Shown one piece after another: positions 6,368 through 8,231 of a DNA stretch of 8,231 bases. Position numbers and translations under genes: made by a program. This DNA comes from JAGNLA01 sp964472265 (lineage in GTDB: Bacteria > Caldisericota > Caldisericia > JAAYUI01): the NCBI GenBank assembly GCA_964472265.1, contig CAYYJO010000078.1, forward strand, positions 1-8,231, given 5' to 3'. Numbering within the stretch: position 1 is the stretch's first letter; every line of letters starts with the position of its first letter. A model generated the notes under the pieces. The model saw only the letters and a program-made list of their open reading frames with translations, did no database searches and had not been told where the DNA came from.

Positions 6368-6784
6368 ATGTTTAATTACAATCTCGTTGATAAGCTGCAT
6401 TGGACTCTGGTTCTTTTCTATGCCTGCGTCTGGCTTTGCTTCGTTTTTGGCAACTGGATTTCGGCAAAGTTCCTCAACCCGGAACACAAGGACTGGGGAA
6501 GAATCTTCATGGGTGCTCTGCTTCTTCTGGGAATACACGTTTTCTTCTCACTCCTTTCAGCATGGAAGAGCGTTCTTCCGTTTATGTACACAACCCCTCT
6601 TATTGGCGTCATCGCAATGTTTGTCAGCTGGTTCTTTGTTTGCAAGTATCTCTACGGCCACAGCTGGTTCAAAGCCATCATCGCTGCCCTGCTCCCGCTC
6701 ATCGTTGCGGCAGCGGCAATAGCAATTTTCTATCTCGTTGCGCCGGATGCCCTTATGGGCTTGACGGCTTTGAGGTTGATGTAG
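6368..6784 (+). CDS. Small four-helix membrane protein, not recognised
   Basis: This 138-residue protein has four probable membrane helices at about 12-34, 45-65, 75-95 and 102-124, with short charged links (NPEHKDWGR at 37-45, KYLYGHSWFK at 93-102) and no signal peptide or extramembrane domain. It is rich in Trp, Phe and Tyr. I do not recognise a family. The ATG at 6368 follows a very strong SD and a promoter, so this is a real, expressed first gene. It ends one base before the next membrane-protein gene, and a class I aldolase follows, so the three genes form one operon. The two small membrane proteins may form a hetero-oligomeric complex, judging only from their size match and adjacency. 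They could be subunits of a small transporter or a regulator, but no motif shows it. Confidence 0.85.
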   Translation: MFNYNLVDKLHWTLVLFYACVWLCFVFGNWISAKFLNPEHKDWGRIFMGALLLLGIHVFFSLLSAWKSVLPFMYTTPLIGVIAMFVSWFFVCKYLYGHSWFKAIIAALLPLIVAAAAIAIFYLVAPDALMGLTALRLM

Positions 6785-6785
6785 C

Positions 6786-7154
6786 ATGTTGAATTTAGTC
6801 GGCTTCATCTGCGTTGTTGTCCTATCGCTGTTCTATCACTGGTTTGTCCTCCAGCAGGCAAAAACCGTCGGTTTTGAAGACCATTACAAGATCGATTCCA
6901 AGATTCTCGTTTTTGGAATCCTGAAGTTTGTTCTTCTGGTTGCGATTCTTGCGATCCAGATTGCAAACTGGGAACCGCTCTACATCTGGATTCCGATGGT
7001 CATCTTCACGGCCATCTGGTTTGTTTTCAGCCTCACAACGCTCACTAAAAAACTCACGCCAAAGGATGAGATGTACAGCTTCATCGGCAGCATTCTAGTT
7101 CTTGTAGGTTCAATCGCAATCATCATCTTGCAATTCCTCGGTACGGGAGTGTAA
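6786..7154 (+). CDS. Small four-helix membrane protein, not recognised (second of pair)
   Basis: This 122-residue protein has four predicted membrane helices at about 2-22, 40-60, 65-85 and 98-117. Two charged loops stand out: QQAKTVGFEDHYKIDSK at 23-39 and TKKLTPKDE at 87-95. I see no known domain. It starts one base after the TAG of the preceding membrane protein, with GAGGT nine bases upstream inside that gene, so translation is probably coupled. The aldolase ATG lies two bases after its TAA. It shares size, topology and aromatic-rich composition with its neighbour, but no clear sequence identity is visible by eye, so an ancient duplication is only a possibility. Confidence 0.85.
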   Translation: MLNLVGFICVVVLSLFYHWFVLQQAKTVGFEDHYKIDSKILVFGILKFVLLVAILAIQIANWEPLYIWIPMVIFTAIWFVFSLTTLTKKLTPKDEMYSFIGSILVLVGSIAIIILQFLGTGV

Positions 7155-7156
7155 CG

Positions 7157-8023
7157 ATGGATCTCTCAATTCTTTCAATCGGCAAAAGAACACGCATGGT
7201 TCGCATGTGCTACGAGCACGGCCCAGGCAATGGAAAGCTCATGATCCTCCCAATCGATCAGGGACTTGAACATGGCCCGGTCGACTTCTTCCCAAATCCG
7301 GATGCGGTCGATCCAAAATTCGAGTGGGAACTCGCCCTTAAGGGTGGATACTCGGCAATCGCCCTCCACATCGGCCTTGCTGAAAAGTACATGCACGATT
7401 ACGCCGGCAAAGTCCCGCTTCTCCTCAAACTCAACGGCAAAACAAACATCCCGTCGGAAGAAGAAGCCCTTTCGGCTCTGACTTCAACGGTTGAAGACGC
7501 TGTCAGGCTTGGAGCCGATGCAGTCGGTTACACGCTTTTTGTCGGTTCGCCAAAGCAGGCAGAGGATTTCAACCAGCTCCGCTGGGTTCGCCAGGAGTGC
7601 GAGAGGTTTGGAATGCCTTTAGTCGTGTGGTCTTATCCAAGGGGCAAATTCATCGATGCAAAGGGCGGCAAGGATTCACTCTACGCAATCGATTACGCGG
7701 CAAGGGCAGCCCTTGAAATGGGCGTGGACGTGATCAAGCTCAACTTCCCCAAAGTCGGCGATCCCAACCAGCCGAAGCCGTACAACACCCTCACCGAGGA
7801 CGAGCTGACGGCGGTAAGACGCGTGGTCAAATCGGCAGGCAGGGCAGGAGTCATCATCTCTGGTGGTTCAAAAATGGACGACCAGGACGTGATAAAAAAG
7901 GTCACAACCTCGCTTGAAGGCGGATGCATGGGCTTCATTTTCGGCCGCAACATGTGGCAACGACCGATGGACAAGGCTCTCGAACTTTCAAAACAGATTT
8001 TGGAGCTGATGAAGAAGTATTAA
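7157..8023 (+). CDS. fbaB: Class I fructose-bisphosphate aldolase, DhnA/FbaB type
   Basis: This 288-residue TIM-barrel protein belongs to the DhnA-type (archaeal-type class I) aldolases, which interconvert fructose 1,6-bisphosphate with dihydroxyacetone phosphate and glyceraldehyde 3-phosphate through a Schiff base, without metal. Visible elements are LPIDQGLEHGP at 31-41 with Asp34, Tyr160 in VVWSYPRG, the Schiff-base lysine K194 in GVDVIKLNFP, and phosphate-binding GGSK at 236-239 and FGRNMWQR at 262-269. The family also includes LsrF- and ADH synthase-like relatives that act on other sugar phosphates, so the substrate is probable rather than certain. The ATG at 7157 has GGGAG seven bases upstream and is two bases after the upstream stop. 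It is the last gene of the operon starting at 6368 and is followed at once by an intrinsic terminator. Coupling to two unknown membrane proteins is unusual for a glycolytic or gluconeogenic enzyme. Confidence 0.93.
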   Translation: MDLSILSIGKRTRMVRMCYEHGPGNGKLMILPIDQGLEHGPVDFFPNPDAVDPKFEWELALKGGYSAIALHIGLAEKYMHDYAGKVPLLLKLNGKTNIPSEEEALSALTSTVEDAVRLGADAVGYTLFVGSPKQAEDFNQLRWVRQECERFGMPLVVWSYPRGKFIDAKGGKDSLYAIDYAARAALEMGVDVIKLNFPKVGDPNQPKPYNTLTEDELTAVRRVVKSAGRAGVIISGGSKMDDQDVIKKVTTSLEGGCMGFIFGRNMWQRPMDKALELSKQILELMKKY

Positions 8024-8044
8024 TCAACCAATTTTTGAACTTAC

Positions 8045-8078
8045 AAAGCCTGTCTTAACCGACGGGCTTTTTCTTTTC
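8045..8078 (+). terminator. Rho-independent terminator of the aldolase operon
   Basis: A ten-pair stem is formed by AAAGCCTGTC (8045-8054) and GACGGGCTTT (8061-8070), with a single U-G wobble and the six-base loop TTAACC. It is followed by a T-rich run (TTTTTCTTTT). It lies 21 bases after the aldolase stop. Confidence 0.88.
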
Positions 8079-8173
8079 TAATAATTACTCAGAATCAATA
8101 AAATCATCTGGTTTTTCCAACTATTTCCGAATTAAATATATTTATGGGTTCGGTTTTTTTACAGGCGGAACCA
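8079..8173. other. AT-rich non-coding spacer
   Basis: No gene is seen. The stretch is AT-rich, with an eight-T run at 8153-8160 and a weak interrupted inverted repeat (GGTTCGG at 8147-8153 against GCGGAACC at 8165-8172). No convincing promoter or coding frame is apparent. Confidence 0.5.
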
Positions 8174-8231
8174 CTAAAACTCCCTCATCCGGCTTTCAGC
8201 CACCTTCTCCCCAAACTTCGTTTCAGGAGAA
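8174..8231. repeat. Palindromic intergenic repeat, probably dispersed, cut by the window end
   Basis: The segment is much richer in C than its surroundings and contains two nested hairpins. GGCT (8191-8194) and AGCC (8198-8201) enclose TTC. Arms 8205-8216 and 8220-8231 (TTCTCC..AAAC against GTTT..GGAGAA) pair apart from two central mismatches around the loop TTC. The core CTCCCTCATCCGGCTTTCAG resembles the 'CCCTCATCCGGCC' type of intergenic palindrome that I recall from other bacterial genomes. It starts beyond the terminator and does not code. Whether it is repeated elsewhere in this genome cannot be seen here. Confidence 0.5.

Noticed and set aside
8147..8172. GGTTCGG / GCGGAACC hairpin with internal T-run as a second terminator
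   Set aside because: The T-run lies in the loop rather than after the stem, and the stem has a mismatch; a strong terminator already exists at 8045-8078.
1..8231. tRNA/rRNA genes, CRISPR array, IS ends, prophage or defence genes
   Set aside because: None of their structural or coding signatures were found on reading either strand.

Overview
The window is a gene-dense stretch of a bacterial chromosome of moderate GC content, with clear Shine-Dalgarno sites, tight operon spacing and ordinary bacterial housekeeping and metabolic genes. The lineage cannot be fixed from the sequence. A secreted protein with a 'copper amine oxidase N-terminal-like' domain, a DUF401 membrane protein, a DhnA/FbaB-type class I aldolase and an OsmC protein are a mix seen in many anaerobic bacteria (for example Firmicutes, Thermotogae or candidate phyla such as Riflebacteria). 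That placement is only a guess. I see no phage, IS, CRISPR, tRNA or rRNA.

Layout. (1) Bases 3-896 (+) are the 3' end of a probable surface protein with an Ig-like region and a copper-amine-oxidase-like stalk domain. (2) A leftward two-gene unit follows: guaB (IMP dehydrogenase, 1801-3273) and then a nucleotidyltransferase (902-1801), joined by a one-base TAATG stop/start overlap. guaB has a good sigma70-type promoter and a strong SD. (3) A rightward pair starts in the divergent gap: a Cys/Met-metabolism PLP enzyme (3433-4602) and a DUF401 transporter-like protein (4599-5855), joined by an ATGA overlap. (4) An OsmC-family thiol peroxidase-like gene (5848-6273, -) converges on DUF401 with an 8-base tail overlap. 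Its promoter lies so close to the ATG that the mRNA looks leaderless. (5) A rightward three-gene operon (6368-8023) holds two unrecognised four-helix membrane proteins and a class I fructose-bisphosphate aldolase, ending in a clear intrinsic terminator. (6) The right edge (8174-8231) carries a palindromic, non-coding, probably dispersed repeat that is cut by the window.

How the genes may work together. The coupled PLP enzyme and DUF401 protein suggest transport of a sulfur amino acid or of a product of its cleavage. The OsmC protein next to them could deal with peroxide or sulfur stress, but it is separately transcribed. The nucleotidyltransferase coupled to guaB may use a nucleotide from the guanine branch. 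The membrane pair upstream of the aldolase has no evident link to glycolysis. I found no convincing large novel system; the more interesting items are the coupled uncharacterised partners, the leaderless OsmC promoter and the edge repeat.
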